Positions 1 to 12,417 are shown, numbered from the stretch's first letter. The stretch is DNA of 64,000 nucleotides from Camillea tinctor (GCA_022578605.1 MU394112.1:186001-250000); one strand, 5' to 3'. The notes: a model not told the origin generated them from the letters alone. Program-made: numbers and translations.

Positions 1-1338
1 CGCGCCGATGCCACTGGCTCCTACGGTCCCGGCTTTGGTTATTCTGTTACTCCCGGCGACACTTTCCAGTCCATCGACCGCCGTCCCAGCCTCGAGAACG
101 TTCCCACCATCGACACGACCTACTCACACACGAGCTCGCAGTACGGTTCGCCCCGTGAAGAAGACCACTCGCGACTGGGCCTCGGCCTCTCTCCCATAGC
201 TGCCAAGGGTCTCTCCGTCCTCGATGCGCCTCTCCCCGCTTCTTTCGATTCCAACGGAATATCCAACGCTGCCAGGTTTCCCGGTGCTCCGTGGCCTTCT
301 TCTGTCCCTTCGCAATTCGGCCTCGACTCGCCTTCTCCCTCGCTGAATGCCGCCAAGGAGTCCCGCACATCCGAGGCTCTTAAGCTCCTCCACCATTCGG
401 CCTTTGGCAGCAACGATCATCTCTCCACCACCGTAACCGGCTCTTCCCCGCCCACCCAGCCCGCCGACGAATACTTTGGCCGACGCCAGATGCACTCGAG
501 CCGCTATGCTAAGCCTAAGATGCTCAGCAGTAGTGCTCCTCGTGCCATCGTGGGGGGCGCTATCGATCGGGACTGGGAATCCGAGTTTCCCTTCTTGGAG
601 GAGGACTATCTGCCCGACAACCTGAAAGATCTTCTGACGCCTGCAGAAAAGGCGCGACGTGGTTCGCGGGCGGCTGATGACGACCTGAATGGACACAGGG
701 GAAATGGTGCGTCGCCCGGCTTCGTCGGAATGAGTGGTACGGGTACCCCCAACGCCGAGTCGACATCCAAGTTTGGTAGTCCTATGGCATCGAGCCCCAG
801 TCGATGGGGACCGCTGTTCCAACGCCAGCATGACGAGCAAGAAGCTAGGAAGCATGCAGCCGCCAGCGCTGGGGCCTTTGGCCACGTTGGAAGCCCGCTG
901 CGTCAGTCCAGCCTCAGCGCTGAGGTGGCCCGACCACAGAAAACCGATCGTTCGGGCAGTATCGATGGCCTAAGCGTGCTCACCCAGCAGCTGCAGCGCA
1001 CCCGCCTGGATGCTAATGGTAGCGGGGGAGAGTCGCCTATGTTGCATCCACTTTCCCATACATCTCGACCTTCAAACGGCCGTACTGCCGAGAGACACGT
1101 TAGCAATGGTTCCATCAGCTCCAGCGCGCGCTATACGACACCTATTGGCGAGGAAGATGGCGAATTCGTCTTCAGCATGGATGAAGACGGCGAGCGGGAT
1201 AGCACTATCAGGGCGAGGAAGCGGACCTCCGGTGTCGGCACGGCCATGAATGCATGGGGTTCTAGCTATACGAGCGCCCCCGCGGGAAAGAAAGACGATA
1301 ACGCCGCACGTGTTGTTGATGGCGTGGGTGGTCGATGA
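1..1338 (+). CDS. C-terminal part of a Ser-rich low-complexity protein, possibly CCCH/RRM RNA-binding (5' partial)
   Basis: Frame 1 is open from the first base of the window to the TGA at 1336-1338, so the reading frame enters from the left and the true start is outside. The 445 visible residues are rich in Ser, Pro, Gly and Asn and contain no folded domain that I recognise. The best landmark is an acidic patch followed by YLPDNLKDLLTPAEKARR (codons about 205-222); a similar DLLTP-E-RR motif occurs, from memory, in fungal proteins with CCCH zinc fingers and RRMs. The segment LTQQLQRTRL and a Ser-rich tail with an acidic EEDGEFVFSMDEDGE stretch fit the same group. The family call is inference; the coding status is well supported by the long open frame and its composition. 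Confidence 0.6.
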   Translation, partial: RADATGSYGPGFGYSVTPGDTFQSIDRRPSLENVPTIDTTYSHTSSQYGSPREEDHSRLGLGLSPIAAKGLSVLDAPLPASFDSNGISNAARFPGAPWPSSVPSQFGLDSPSPSLNAAKESRTSEALKLLHHSAFGSNDHLSTTVTGSSPPTQPADEYFGRRQMHSSRYAKPKMLSSSAPRAIVGGAIDRDWESEFPFLEEDYLPDNLKDLLTPAEKARRGSRAADDDLNGHRGNGASPGFVGMSGTGTPNAESTSKFGSPMASSPSRWGPLFQRQHDEQEARKHAAASAGAFGHVGSPLRQSSLSAEVARPQKTDRSGSIDGLSVLTQQLQRTRLDANGSGGESPMLHPLSHTSRPSNGRTAERHVSNGSISSSARYTTPIGEEDGEFVFSMDEDGERDSTIRARKRTSGVGTAMNAWGSSYTSAPAGKKDDNAARVVDGVGGR

Positions 1339-2590
1339 ATAGTAACGAACGACACCTGGCGAGAGACATATATTGGAAACCAGCTGAAACGGTCTTCCAA
1401 TTGACACACCGGGACACCATGCTATAGCGTACGGTGACGAATTTATTTCGAGGTCACGGGACGTTGACGATGCAAATGGTTCGATACCCCTATTTAATAA
1501 TCGTAGCACCCATGGCATCCCAGATACCGGGCCTAGCCCTGATAACAGGTACCGAAAATCACAACCTGATGGTCTCGGTACCCTACCATCGGGAGGATGG
1601 AAAAGGAAAACGGTCACATGGCACGCATAGAGGGAGAGAAGGGCAATCGTCCCTTTCGATACGTTTTATTTCTAACAAATGCATTTCCGGGCTGGCAAAA
1701 AGAGCAAAATAAAAAAACGAAAAACGAAATCTGGAAAATCTTTGGCACAAAGGGAAAGAGAGGACAATACAGGAGATGCGGCAAATGAACTCCGGAGTTG
1801 GTTGGCAAAAAGAGAAAAATCATGTTCGATTTTTTGAACCTCTTGTTTATAATTCTTTTTTTTCTCTTCGTTTTTTTTCTGGCCTATGCCCAAGGGAAGG
1901 AAAGGGGAAAGGGTAAATAGTACGAGACGAAACACATGTTGGAGATAAACTACACGCGCGCACGCATGCACGCACACATCAAATGGTGTTTTTTTTTTCC
2001 TGTATCGAGACGGTTGACTGCTTTTTGTTTTCTTGACGTCATGTTTTTAAGGAGGGCTCTGTTATGGTCATGGCATATTATGTGTTGGCTTTTTGCTATT
2101 GCTGCTATTGCTGCTAGGGTTTTGCTTTTTTTATTGATTTTTTTATCGAGATTACAATATTGAAGGTACCTTAACCTAACCTACGTTCGCCTTGATGAGT
2201 ATTTTCGACTGAGATTGCTTCTAGACTCTTTTCGGTCTTTTTTTTTTTTTTTGCGATGGGAATAATATTGTGTGCTTCCTTGCTGTTGCTATCTGTGAAA
2301 AGTAGATAAAATCTCTCAAACGTTGTTGATCCCTTCGCCTCTTTTGAAAAGAAAAAAAAACCTCAAGATTTATTATTAGAAGGGGATAATAAAGCATGAC
2401 CTGTATAATAAGGCCTACCTGGGTACATATATAACTTAATGCAGTTTAAATACTTGATGATGAATGACATTTCAAGTTAACTCGTGTCTCGATAAGTTGA
2501 TAGGTAGGATTGTAAGTAAAACGTTCATCAGGGATTCGATAGATGATCTATAAGTTCAAAGTCTGTAAATGGCTTTTCTTTCGTCCTATC
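1339..2590. other. Intergenic, convergent 3' ends
   Basis: Lies between the convergent 3' ends of the Ser-rich protein gene and the carboxypeptidase gene. It is rich in T- and A-runs (for example 2239-2252) and small AT words, as expected of 3' UTRs and terminators. I see no conserved coding signal; the small open frames here do not resemble known proteins. Confidence 0.6.
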
Positions 2591-4901
2591 TTATAACTCC
2601 TCTTCCTCCTCCTTACTCGGAACCCCTTGCCTTCCCCCGTCAAACCCTAACCCTGGTCCTGGCTTCACTTCACTCTCCTTTCCTTCCTCATCATCCTCGA
2701 CGACATACCAATCCCTCACCACCGCCTCCCCGCTCACAACCGTCTCCCAGATCTCATCCGTGCAGCTCTCCGGCTTGAGCACGTAGCACCGCGGCTTCGG
2801 CATCTCGGGCGGCGCGTGTCGCACTCCCCACGCGTCCGGCGGGCCCGAGGTCGCATATCCTTCTTGCTGTTCCGCGATCTTGATCTTCCCCGTCGCTACG
2901 TCAAGCCCGAACGTGGCCCGCACGAAGATATCGTACGCGGCGTGCGGCGCGTACGCAGGGACCTCGTGCCCCGCGCCAAAAACCCGCGTGAAGCTCAGGT
3001 TGCCGTACTGGCGGGTTAGGCCGCCTATTTCTTCTCCCTCTTCCTCGGGGGTTGAGGATGATGATGGCGGGGATAGAACGAGTGGCGCATACCCCGCGCC
3101 CCTAAACCCCCCCTTGCCCTCCCACGGCACCGCCAGACTGGCCGCCTCCCCGCCAACCCAGTTGCACGCGTAATCGCGGTCGCCGTACACGAGCGCGACC
3201 TTGACCCCCTGATCAAGCAGGTCCGCCACCGCGGCCAGGAACCCGCCCCGCGCCACGTCCCGCGTCGCCTCGAAGGCGCGCTGCACCGCGCTCGAGATCT
3301 TGGTGTGATTCACGGGGACCCCCAGCGCGGCCTGGACTTGAGCCTGCAGGAGGTACCCCGTCGAGGTGGGCGGGGGAAAGGGGTCGGCTGGCGGGTGCGC
3401 GATGTCGAACCAGGCGCGCCCGCCGCGCGAGAAGGGCAGGGATTGGTAGGCGTCCCAGGCTTGCGAGGCGCAGGCGTCGGAGATGGCGTCGCAGGAGGAG
3501 AGCGAGAGCGGGGAGAGGGAGGATTGGCAAGATTGCAGCTTGGAGCGGCAGCCGCCGGGGCGCGTCCAGTTGGAGAGGAGGGCGGAGTGGTGGGAGGCGT
3601 TGAATATTTGGATGCCGTAGGTCTGTGAGGAGAATAGGGGTTAGATATAGAGTATGTTACTTTTATCTAAGGGGGTAAAAAGAGGGGAGAGAAAGGGAAA
3701 AGGGGGAAAAGGAGACAACATACGTTATTAAACGGAAAACTAATAAAACTCTCATACTGCACCACCAAATCAATCAACCCGTTCACGATCCCCAGCGTGT
3801 CCAAGTGCAGATACTTCGCGTCCCCGCCAATACTTCCATTAGCGATCTTCTCGTTCTGCTCCTGGAAAAACCGCGCGACCCCGGGCCCGTAGTGGCCCCC
3901 GTAGCTCTCGGCCCACACGCTGACCCGGTCGTTCTCGGGCCGGTAGTGCGGAAACTCGCCGAACCACGTCTGCGCGAAGTGCCAGAGCGCGTGGGCAGCC
4001 GAGCGCGTGGTGTTGGCCGTGCGGGGCACCTGCTGGCTGCCGAAGGTGCCGACGTAGCTGGTCAGGTTGGTCTCCGGCACGGGGACGTCGGAGAAGTTCG
4101 CGGGCGTGGTCTCGTAGATGCTGCCCTCGTCCTGGGTGACGCGCACCGTGCAGTTGGTGGGCACGTCGTAGGAGAACCCGACCTGCGTCGGCTGGTCGAT
4201 GTACAGCATGTTGACCTCGTTGTTCCAGCTCCAGGGGTTGAGGTATGTGGTCTGGGAGTCGGACCCGACGAAGCAGGGGCCGTTCTCCTCGAGGAGACCG
4301 ATCACTGGTGTGGCGAGAGTCTTTAGTAGTTACTTTTTTTCCCTTTTCACTCAAGATGGTGTATATTCCCCATCTCATCTGGATAATGGAAGGATTTCTC
4401 CTTACTTGAAGAACCTCCAGGACCGCCATTGAGCCAAATCGCTAGAGGGGCAGTCTCTGGACTTTTCCGTGCCTCGAAGAACCAAAAGAAGCTGGCAAGA
4501 CAAGAAAGTTAGAAACACTTTGTCGTCTATAAAACAAAAGAAATGGCAAGAGCCTTCTTCTCCTTACGTGTTGATAGGGTAGTCCTGGGCTTCGCCGCCG
4601 GGGCCATCGTCTAAGAAGCCGGGCGGCAGGTGAACATAGCCCGAGTACGACTTCACGCCCCGGGTAGTTTCGCAGATTCTCGGCTAAGTTGGGGGAAACT
4701 TATGTTATTAGATTAGCAAAACGTCTAACCGTGTATTAATTTACCTCATTAACTAGGTAAATTGTACTATCTCACCTCCTTGAAAGAAATCGTCACGTTC
4801 TCGTGGAACTTGGACTTGAGCACGGTGAGGCCCTCAGGCTTAGGGGGGAATTGCGCGTATGTGAGACCGAGAAGACTGGTGAAGAGGAGGAGACGAGACA
4901 T
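2591..4901 (-). CDS. Secreted serine carboxypeptidase (peptidase family S10, carboxypeptidase S1 type)
   Basis: Five exons: 4776-4901, 4568-4683, 4406-4491, 3724-4304 and 2591-3622, with phases that agree at every junction and a 646-aa product, usual for the fungal S1-type subfamily. The start gives a clear signal peptide ([16 protein letters not shown]) and then the family opening [20 protein letters not shown]. The substrate-binding LNGGPGGSS is split between exons 3 and 4. Catalytic triad: Ser243 in ESYGG, Asp451 in YGDRD and His522 in GAGHE. Several N-glycosylation sequons are present. It should remove C-terminal residues from peptides at acidic pH in secretions or vacuole/wall. The last 40 residues are acidic and repetitive (a Glu run before the stop), an odd low-complexity tail. 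Function rests on family membership. Confidence 0.93.
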
Positions 4902-5650
4902 GGCGAATTGCTAAGGAAGCTTTCAGTGCTGTTATTGTTTTCTGTTATTTTTCTCCCAATTATAGCCGGACACATCGATGCCGCTGAGGGTTGCTACCAA
5001 ATAAATGTTCCCAAGAGGTATAAGTTAGAGAGGTATAGCTTCATGAGTAGCTTCAAACGTTCATAAGCACTAGCCTAGCTGGCTGCACACCAAGGTAAGA
5101 AGATATGGCATACCACCCCACTTATTCCTTAGACGAATACTACGGTCTTGATAAGCTTTGACTGAAAGCATCCCATCACATCAACAGAGAAGTGGATAGA
5201 TAGTGTCATGTCAGATATCGGAGGGATCAGTACCTGGACTAGCCCGATTGTGATCTATTCCCGTTATGTACTCAATAAATGGTTGAATAGGCGTCTCTTA
5301 GCTGAATCGCCGTCTTTCGGACCTTTTACTACATCATACCATACCTATCTCTAAAGGTGGGTATGTAAATTCGTCTATACATTTAAGGAATAAGGGGGGG
5401 GGGGGGGGGGGGGAAGAGGGGGAGAGGGGGTTATTTGCCCACACAGAGGTTCCTAATATGCAATATGAAAACTTTCGAAATTTTCTCTTGACGATGCTTG
5501 CATTTACCATATACACACAGAGCACATCCTTAACACCAGACTCCATAACATCGAGTGCTACATGGGCTAGTCATCATACGGATCCTCCCCATCCCTCTTC
5601 CAATGCGCATTACTCATAATCATCCATCATTAAAACCGCCAGACCTGCCC
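4902..5650. other. Intergenic with a 20-base G run
   Basis: Combines the promoter of the carboxypeptidase gene (its start is at 4901) with the 3' flank of the condensin gene. It contains an uninterrupted run of 20 G at 5394-5413, followed by G-rich blocks to about 5430. No gene seen. Confidence 0.6.
5394..5430 (+). repeat. Poly-G tract with flanking G blocks
   Basis: Twenty consecutive G (5394-5413), then AAGA, GGGGG, AGA and GGGGG. Several G-runs of three or more close together satisfy the usual quadruplex rule on the + strand. It lies about 220 bp downstream of the condensin stop codon. Such homopolymers are also prone to length error in assemblies. Confidence 0.85.
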
Positions 5651-8600
5651 TTAAGCAGATGCTTGTACAACCTTAAATCCTTCGCTCACAATCTTTGTGA
5701 TGTCCTCGTTCTTATGCTGTAGTAAGCCCAAGGCAAAGGCAACATCGTTCCACTGGCGCTCCGTCTCGCAGCGGGGTAGACGAGCCGCCAACTTCTCGGC
5801 AAGCTGTCTAGCGTGCTTGTCCTGTGATTATATCACGATTAGCATAGTTCAGGTGGGAAAAAGAGCAGTAAATATAGATGATGAATTACCTTTTCGACGA
5901 AGCCGAGGAGGAACCGTATGATCCTCTTGAACGGCTCTTCTTCCATCTGACCGGCAGACAGCAAACTGAACATATCAACAAAGTGGTTGTATACAGCATT
6001 GTCCTTGGTGCTGAGCTCGGTGAAGAACATCCTCGCTAGGTCAGCAATGCGCTTATCCTCATCTTCCAGGCACTTGGCCATTTCACCTAACTGACCCTTC
6101 ACCTTGACCTGACCGGCAAGGATGAGGAATGTTAAGGTCATCAGACATGTTCGTTTCACGGAGAGGTCACTATCCGCAAGACGACGGTACAAGAAATCCG
6201 TGTTCTCATCGATGAGATGATTGAAACACACGGCCATATCACCGAGGGCGATAACGACGTTAGAGCGAACCGTGGGGTTAGGGGAACGCTCCATGATAGT
6301 GATAAGTAGTGGCAGATGTGCCTCACAGTATTCACTGCTCACGCACATCAACTTGGCGAGGCACAATGTAGCAGCGGCCTGAAGGCCTTTATCCCGGTAG
6401 ATGTCACTTCGTGAGCAAATCTCAGCCACCATGGGCCCAAAGTTAGACAACAGTGATTGAGGGCCAAACAACAGCTCTCGTTCGCGAATATGGGCCATAG
6501 CCTCTGTGAAATCGTCCTCCGTTGTACCACCTATCAGGTCAAGTTCGTCACCCTCGTCAGGAGCAGGGGTCGGCGCAGTGCTCTTCCGGCCGCCCAAGGA
6601 AGTCCGTGGTTCCTTCGCAGCCGTTTCCTTTTCTTTCTCCTGCTTCCGACGCTTGAAATCCAGTTCGCATAGCTCAAGGTGGACAATCTGCTTGATCGCT
6701 ACGTGACCCACGATGAAAAGGAGCTGCGACAGGGCTATGGCTGCCTTTTGCTTGGGTTCCACTGGCGGTTCTGGTGATGACTGGTTAATGGTCTGTGTAG
6801 GCGCATCGAGGGCCATGGTGTTCAGATTTTGTGTCATGCCCTGAGCAACTGTAGGATCCATATCTCGAGATACTGGCCGAGAGTCAAACGGGGATTTTTG
6901 AGCAGCGAAAACAGCCTTAGTCCTGCGTCTGATGATTCCAGAACAGAGGGAGTCAGGATGTTTCGCTAGAGCGTATATCGCATTGATAGCTTGCTCTGCA
7001 ACACCGTACCATTCTTTACTTTCTGTCGGGACTTCTGTGATGGCGGCTAGTCTAGCCAAGACGGCGTGTTCATTCGGCAGGCGACTGAATTTGACCGGCG
7101 AATCCTTAGCTTGACGTCCAGTAGGGTTGAGTCTCCGCAGTGCAATACACGTAAACTTCGCAAGCTGGAGATCATTTCTGCCGTGGCCACCAAGGCCTGT
7201 CCGCAGCATGGTCTCCATCTCACCCACAACGATCTCAGGCGCCGCAGTAGCAAGCATACCAAGCACAATAATAGCACCTCGTCGCTGGGATCGCGAGATT
7301 TCTCGCTTGTGAAAACCGTAGACTTCCCATAACTTGGTGATAACACGTTCGGAAATCATCCCGCCTTTCATCATCGTAGCGAGCAGTTGCTCCAAACTGG
7401 TTAGTTCTGCCGGCGTGGTGCCGGATGTGAGACTGATCATGTTTCTTGCGATGTACACGGCAGCATCGCTGGGAGTGAAGCTATCGGGTGCCTCGAAAAA
7501 CAGTCGCTTATAGCAGTCGATCAAATGTGTCTGTACGCCTTTGCCTTCATCGCTGTTCCCCTTGGTCCAAATCAGACGCATCATTCGTCGGATGCCAACC
7601 ATGTTATCCTCGATATTATACGCATTACCGATTTCCAAATAATCCATCGCCTCGATAACCTCGGACTTGTTCTTGGAACCAAGAAGCTGGACGACAACCT
7701 GCGTCGCCTCATGTAAGACCTCGATGAATTTAAGGGCATCGGTATAGTATCTTTTGGTAAGGGTAAGTTTTTCAATAGCTTCCGATGTAGCTGCATCCTC
7801 CTGGGCCTTCCGGACAGCCGCAATCTTCTCCTCGTCAGTCATTTCCCTTGGCTCCTTAGGCTTCTGTGGAGACTCGAGTTGGGTAGGCTCGTCGACAAGA
7901 TTGCCATCGGCTGTTGTATCAGCTTTGTCTCCCAATCCGGGCTCACCGGCCGGGGGCTTGAGCGCATCGAGCTCGGCATCCACCTTGTCAAGGCGCTCCT
8001 GCCAGTCCTTTCGAGATAGTTGGGCGCCATGTAGAACAGTGAAGGGATGGGTTTTGATGAGAGTGCCGAGTAGCTTGATGGCATTTCTTCTGACGTGGCT
8101 GCTCTTGTCTTCAAGGCTCCGGCAAGCTAGCTCGGCAGCCTTTTGTCTTCGTTTGGGGAATTTCTGGTCTAGATCGCACAGCCTGGTGTAAACTTGGATA
8201 GCGCGGCATCTGCAGTATGGGTTGACATCGAGGAAACGTTCCTCTAGTACGTCAAAGAAGGCATTGAGCTGTGACTTGTAATTCTCGCCTCGTTCTTCCT
8301 GGTTACTTAGGTGGGCGATCATGTTGCCACAAACCTCGATAAGTGCACATCGCAGAGTATATGACTATAATGGCGCATTAGCCTGAACCAATACAATGTT
8401 AGCACAGTATAAGCGATCACCTACCTCACTGTCTAACTGCTTGGCCAGTAGTGTCATCTGCTTGATGACCAACCTTGGAACCAGTTCGGAGAGTTTGGCG
8501 ATGAAGGAGGAAACAGATTTAGGTCCTCTGGTGTCGTTGGTATTGAATTCCTTGTTGCCGAGTTCTCTCAGGATCTCTTCGGCTAGCTGAGGATAATCGT

Positions 8601-9643
8601 ATTGTTCTGCCAGAATATGTAGAAACTCGGCCATAGGCTCAGATAGATGCTCAAAGTAGGTCAAGTTTTGTACGATAGAGATTTGCGCCGCTACGCCCTT
8701 GTTAGCATTTTTTTTTTTCGTGATACAGTTGTAGAGATTAGTCTTCAGGGAACATACCATAGCCGTGGCCATGGTGTTTGACGGCGATGCAAAGCACCTT
8801 AAACGCATGCATTCTTATGGCCGTATTCTTGACTCTCTGCTCGCTCTCGAGAACCATGTAGACCGGCCTTGTGAGTAAGCCGACGAAATTGTCGCGCTCA
8901 CTCGTTGTCAGAAAGATCTTGCCTAGCTTCAACTTCAGGACCTTGGACATGACTTCTAATGCCGACTGTAGCTGAGCAGCGCTATCCCAATGGGCATCTT
9001 TATCTCTACCCGATGTCTTAGACTTTGCGCCTTTACCCCTCGCGCGAGACACAGGGGCGGTGGATGACTTCTCGGCAGCCTTGGTTTCAGCACAGGCAAT
9101 GGTCCACTGTAGTAGGTAGCCGTATATCTCGAGGAGGGACTTGTGATGTGCTATCATCTCCTGTTCTTCGGGGTTTTCGAGGTCATGGTTGACGGTGTCG
9201 GCCTCAGCAGCCAATCCACTCATAATCAGATCGAAGATCTTGCTGAGAGCATGTGTGGGCAAAAACTGAGTGTATCTGGATTTTTTGAACAACTTAGAAA
9301 CTGGATCTTGTACGTTTGAACTGGAAGACGGTGAAGGTTGACAGTTTTGACGAGAGGGAGAACTGGAAGGAAAGTAAGGGGAAGAGGCAAGGGAATTGGG
9401 TGCACACTTGAGTAAGAACTGTAGGGAATCGAAGTAGGCGCTTCGCATAATGGCATCTGGATTTTCAGCAACAGCATCAACGATGGGGTTGAGCACCGGG
9501 TTGATGAGGGCAATATTGGATAAGGCCTCGGGGTCGGATTCGCAGTCAACTAGGGCGCTGTCGGCTTCAGGGGTTGCTATAGCGGCAGGGTCGCTCATAT
9601 AATGCTTGAGAGCATCGTTTATGTCGAAGTTTATCGACTCCAT
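5651..9643 (-). CDS. cnd1: Condensin complex subunit 1 (Cnd1/Ycs4/CAP-D2 family)
   Basis: Four exons: 8758-9643, 8425-8690, 5890-8364 and 5651-5821, all in phase, giving 1265 aa, the usual size for fungal Cnd1. I chose the ATG at 9643 (MESINFDINDALKHYM): the frame opens further upstream only through a T-rich tract. The N-terminal region (about 1-300) holds a Ser-rich linker and a basic GKGAKSK patch. The middle carries the conserved blocks NLTYFEHLSEPMAEFLHILA, CGNMIAHLS and NPYCRCRAIQVYTRLC (HEAT repeats). The C-terminal block with TVRSNVVIALGDMAVCFNHL and KRTCLMTLTFLILAGQVKVK is the typical Cnd1 domain. The protein is a non-SMC subunit of condensin and acts in mitotic chromosome compaction in the nucleus. 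It diverges from CDC7 across 1.2 kb. The first intron uses a CTAAC branch site only about 8 nt before the acceptor, so that junction (8690) is the least certain. Confidence 0.95.
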
Positions 9644-10232
9644 CTTGGTAGGAGGGCGACCAGAAGTCGCAGGTTGTTGTTGCGGTGGTGGTCGTGATGA
9701 TGGTGGTAGAAGGTCGTGTAGGTATGTATTGTGTAATTCAATGTATAAGAGTAAAAAAAAAAAAAAAAAGGAAAAAGACAAATCCAAATCCAAATTCTTA
9801 GTCTAGGTGGGGTATATTTGATTCCTGTTGCTGTCGTTTACCTAAGGTTAGTAAATGGGTGTATCGTCATTCGTGTTTTCGTTTTCGTGTTTGGGTTGTT
9901 GTAAATAGGTGTTGTAAGTGAGTAGGTTGGGATACAGAACGGAATTTGATTTGTTGAACATTCTAATGTAGTGTAGTACTGGGTAGTACTAATTGGTGAC
10001 GGGTTGACAGTCGATAGCTGCCAGTTGACGATGCACAATTGCGATTAGGTTACCGATTTGTGGGTCCTAAGCAACCGATTTGTTTTTGTTTATCAGTTTT
10101 TTCCTTTTCTTTTTGACGCGGTCTTGCCCCTCACTCCGCTAAACTTAACAGTGCATTGACCATACACATGTACCTACTAATCCCCGCTGAAAAAAAATTG
10201 GATAGGAGAGAAAAAAAAGCTACATCCTCCAA

Positions 10233-10238
10233 ACGCGT
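10233..10238. promoter_or_regulatory. MluI cell-cycle box (ACGCGT)
   Basis: A palindromic ACGCGT lies between the condensin start (590 bp away) and the Cdc7 start (630 bp away). In yeasts this is the core site of the MBF G1/S transcription factor, and both neighbours are cell-cycle genes. A related GACGCGG occurs near 10116. The site is seen; its use is inference. Confidence 0.45.
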
Positions 10239-10525
10239 CTATCTTTATCCGACAAAGCTCCGAACTTGAAGCGCGTACTCTGTACTTACCATCATATACA
10301 CTTTTACACATACAATATATGTATAAATTACTCTTGATTTTTTTCTTTGTTTCTTTTTTTTTTTTTTTTTTTTTAGATACGAAAGTTCATGGACTTGTAC
10401 TTTCACTTCTCTAAAAGCCCCTATAATCAATTAATCTTGATGACCTAAGTAACCGTTTTTATCATACTTTACTAGTACACATCCTTCCCACCCACCTAAC
10501 CTTACAACTACTAATAGTGTACATG

Positions 10526-10606
10526 CATCACCACCACCACCATCACCACCACCACCATCACCACCACCACCATCACCACCACCACCATCACCACCACCAC
10601 CATCAT
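10526..10606 (+). repeat. 15-bp minisatellite, CATCACCACCACCAC x5
   Basis: Five perfect copies of CATCACCACCACCAC followed by CATCAT, 81 bp with no interruption. Read as protein it gives poly-His on + and poly-Gly on -, but it sits in the promoter interval about 265 bp before the CDC7 start, so it is better treated as non-coding. The perfect copies suggest recent expansion or length polymorphism. Confidence 0.9.
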
Positions 10607-10870
10607 AACATCCCGCAACAGTACTCGACCCTTCACGGGCCAACCACACCAAGGTTACCCGTGCTGACACCCAATTGACCCAAATTGATATTATACAATC
10701 CTTGCATTTTGCTATTACATCCCCTAGCCTTACCATTGGCGCAATTGCTGGTTGTTTTTATTTTTCATATGCGATTTTGTCGGCGACCAGAGACAAGCTG
10801 CTACGGTTGGTTGGGAAGAGGAGGAAGACGGAAAGGAACTTAGAAGAGGAAAAGGAACAAGAAAGATACC

Positions 10871-12417
10871 ATGGCCATGGCCACTACAAACCGTCACCTA
10901 GCGAAGGAACCCTTTAATATACACGAAGATGAAATACCCCTAGACGATGCATCTACTCAGAGCCACACCCAATGCGACGATGATGACGCCGACAATGCCG
11001 AAGATTACGAGGACCACTTAGACGATGAGGCCGAAGATGATGGTCACGAGACCCCGGACGAAGATGGCGATTCTGATTCCTCTTCTGCTTCCGACGAGAA
11101 TGAGCCTATAGACCTCACTGTTCAACACGACATGGAGAAACTCCAGACCACATTCCCAGATTTCAAGGATAACTACCGCTTGATTAAACGTATAGGTGAA
11201 GGTATTGCAATTCGATCCACACGAGACCCTCGACCTCCCATGTCACTGACCCTCTTTATGTAGGCACCTTTTCAACTGTCTACAAGGCCGAAGATATGCA
11301 GTATCATCGTTATGACAACAAATGGGACATCGATGCCAAGGACCATCAGTGGACTCCACCGCCGCTTCGATCCGCCTTGCATGCTAAGTCCGAACCAATG
11401 TCTCGCCATACGCGCCGGAAGCCTAAATTCGTTGCTATTAAGAAGATCTATGTCACCTCCTCGCCTGCTCGAATACTTAACGAGCTCGAACTCCTCCACG
11501 ATCTGAAGGACTCCCTCTCCGTATGTCCTCTTATTACTGCTTTTCGCCACGCCGACCAAGTCCTCGCCATCCTTCCCTACTTCCGACACCAAGACTTTCG
11601 CCGATACTATCCGAACATGACCATATACGATATGCGGGTCTATTTCCGATCTCTATTCACTGCCCTGGCTGCTGTACACGAGAAGGGCATCATTCATCGC
11701 GATATCAAACCTACCAACTTTCTCTACGATCCCGAGAAGAAGCGCGGTGTTCTGGTGGACTTTGGTCTTGCCGAGCGGGAAGGCACCGATTGCAAGCCGT
11801 GTCTATGCCATGAGGACCGCCAGGTGCGTAAGCAGCGCCTCCACCAGTCCGTTGCTTTCAGCTCCGCGCACGCGGGCCCGCAACCGGGCTACCCCAAGAA
11901 CGATACACGGCCGTCGCGCCGGGCCAATCGGGCGGGCACGCGTGGTTTCCGCGCGCCTGAGGTGCTATTTAAGTGCACCGAGCAGACGACCAAGATAGAC
12001 ATCTGGTCCGCCGGTGTCATCCTCCTCACCATTCTATGCAAGCGCTTCCCCTTCTTCAACAGCGCCGACGACGTTGAGGCCATGATCGAGATTGCCACCA
12101 TCTTCGGCTCGAAGCGCATGAAGCAGGCGGGCCAGCTGCACGGCTGCATGTTCGACACCAACATCCCCACCATTGGCGTCCAGGGGTTCTCGTTCGAGAA
12201 GATTATGCTGTGGAGTACGTGCCGGAGTGACGGGAAGGACGCCAAGACCAATGCGCTCACGGAAGAGGAGAGGGGCGCTATCGAGTTCCTCACGCGGTGC
12301 ATGGACCTAGACCCCGGGCGCAGGATCAGTGCCGAGGAGGCACTAAGACATGAGTTCTTGCAGGTTGACCGGGAGGAAGAAGCAGAGATGGACGAGGAGG
12401 AGGTTATGATGTTATGA
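10871..12417 (+). CDS. CDC7: Cdc7-type protein kinase (Dbf4-dependent kinase catalytic subunit, Hsk1 family)
   Basis: Two exons, 10871-11201 and 11264-12417, joined across a 62-bp intron that splits the last Gly of the glycine loop; 494 aa. Residues 1-95 are an acidic Asp/Glu/Ser tail. The kinase fold begins at GEGTFSTVYKA (109-119), with the VAIKK lysine (170), HRD catalytic Asp257 in IIHRDIKPTNFLYD, DFG at 276-278 and APE at 341-343. About 60 residues with Cys/His (CKPCLCHED) and basic stretches lie between DFG and APE, the insert expected of Cdc7 kinases, and the sequence IKPTNFLYD is typical of them. It should phosphorylate MCM helicase subunits to fire replication origins. Two ATGs lie six bases apart (10871 and 10877), both in good context; I took the first. 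It ends in an acidic tail. Confidence 0.95.

Larger units (their letters stand above)
9644..10870. other. Divergent promoter region between condensin and CDC7 genes
   Basis: 1.2 kb between two head-to-head genes for chromosome-cycle proteins. It contains an A run near 9752, a T run near 10357, an MluI cell-cycle box and a 15-bp minisatellite, listed separately. Small open frames here (poly-His or poly-Gly) are products of the repeat. Nothing else looks coding. Confidence 0.7.

Noticed and set aside
124..885. Long minus-strand open frame (253 codons) over the first gene
   Set aside because: It overlaps the + strand frame that is open from the window edge to 1338 and lacks any protein-like features; it is a shadow.
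3213..3530. Arg/Leu-rich frame inside the carboxypeptidase gene
   Set aside because: The real exon uses another frame that carries the catalytic Asp and His; high GC creates the shadow.
10526..10606. CRISPR-like array
   Set aside because: Units are contiguous without spacers in a eukaryotic promoter; it is a minisatellite.
10431..10736. Gly/Asp-rich frame on the minus strand and poly-His on the plus strand
   Set aside because: Both come from the CATCACCACCACCAC minisatellite in a promoter region.
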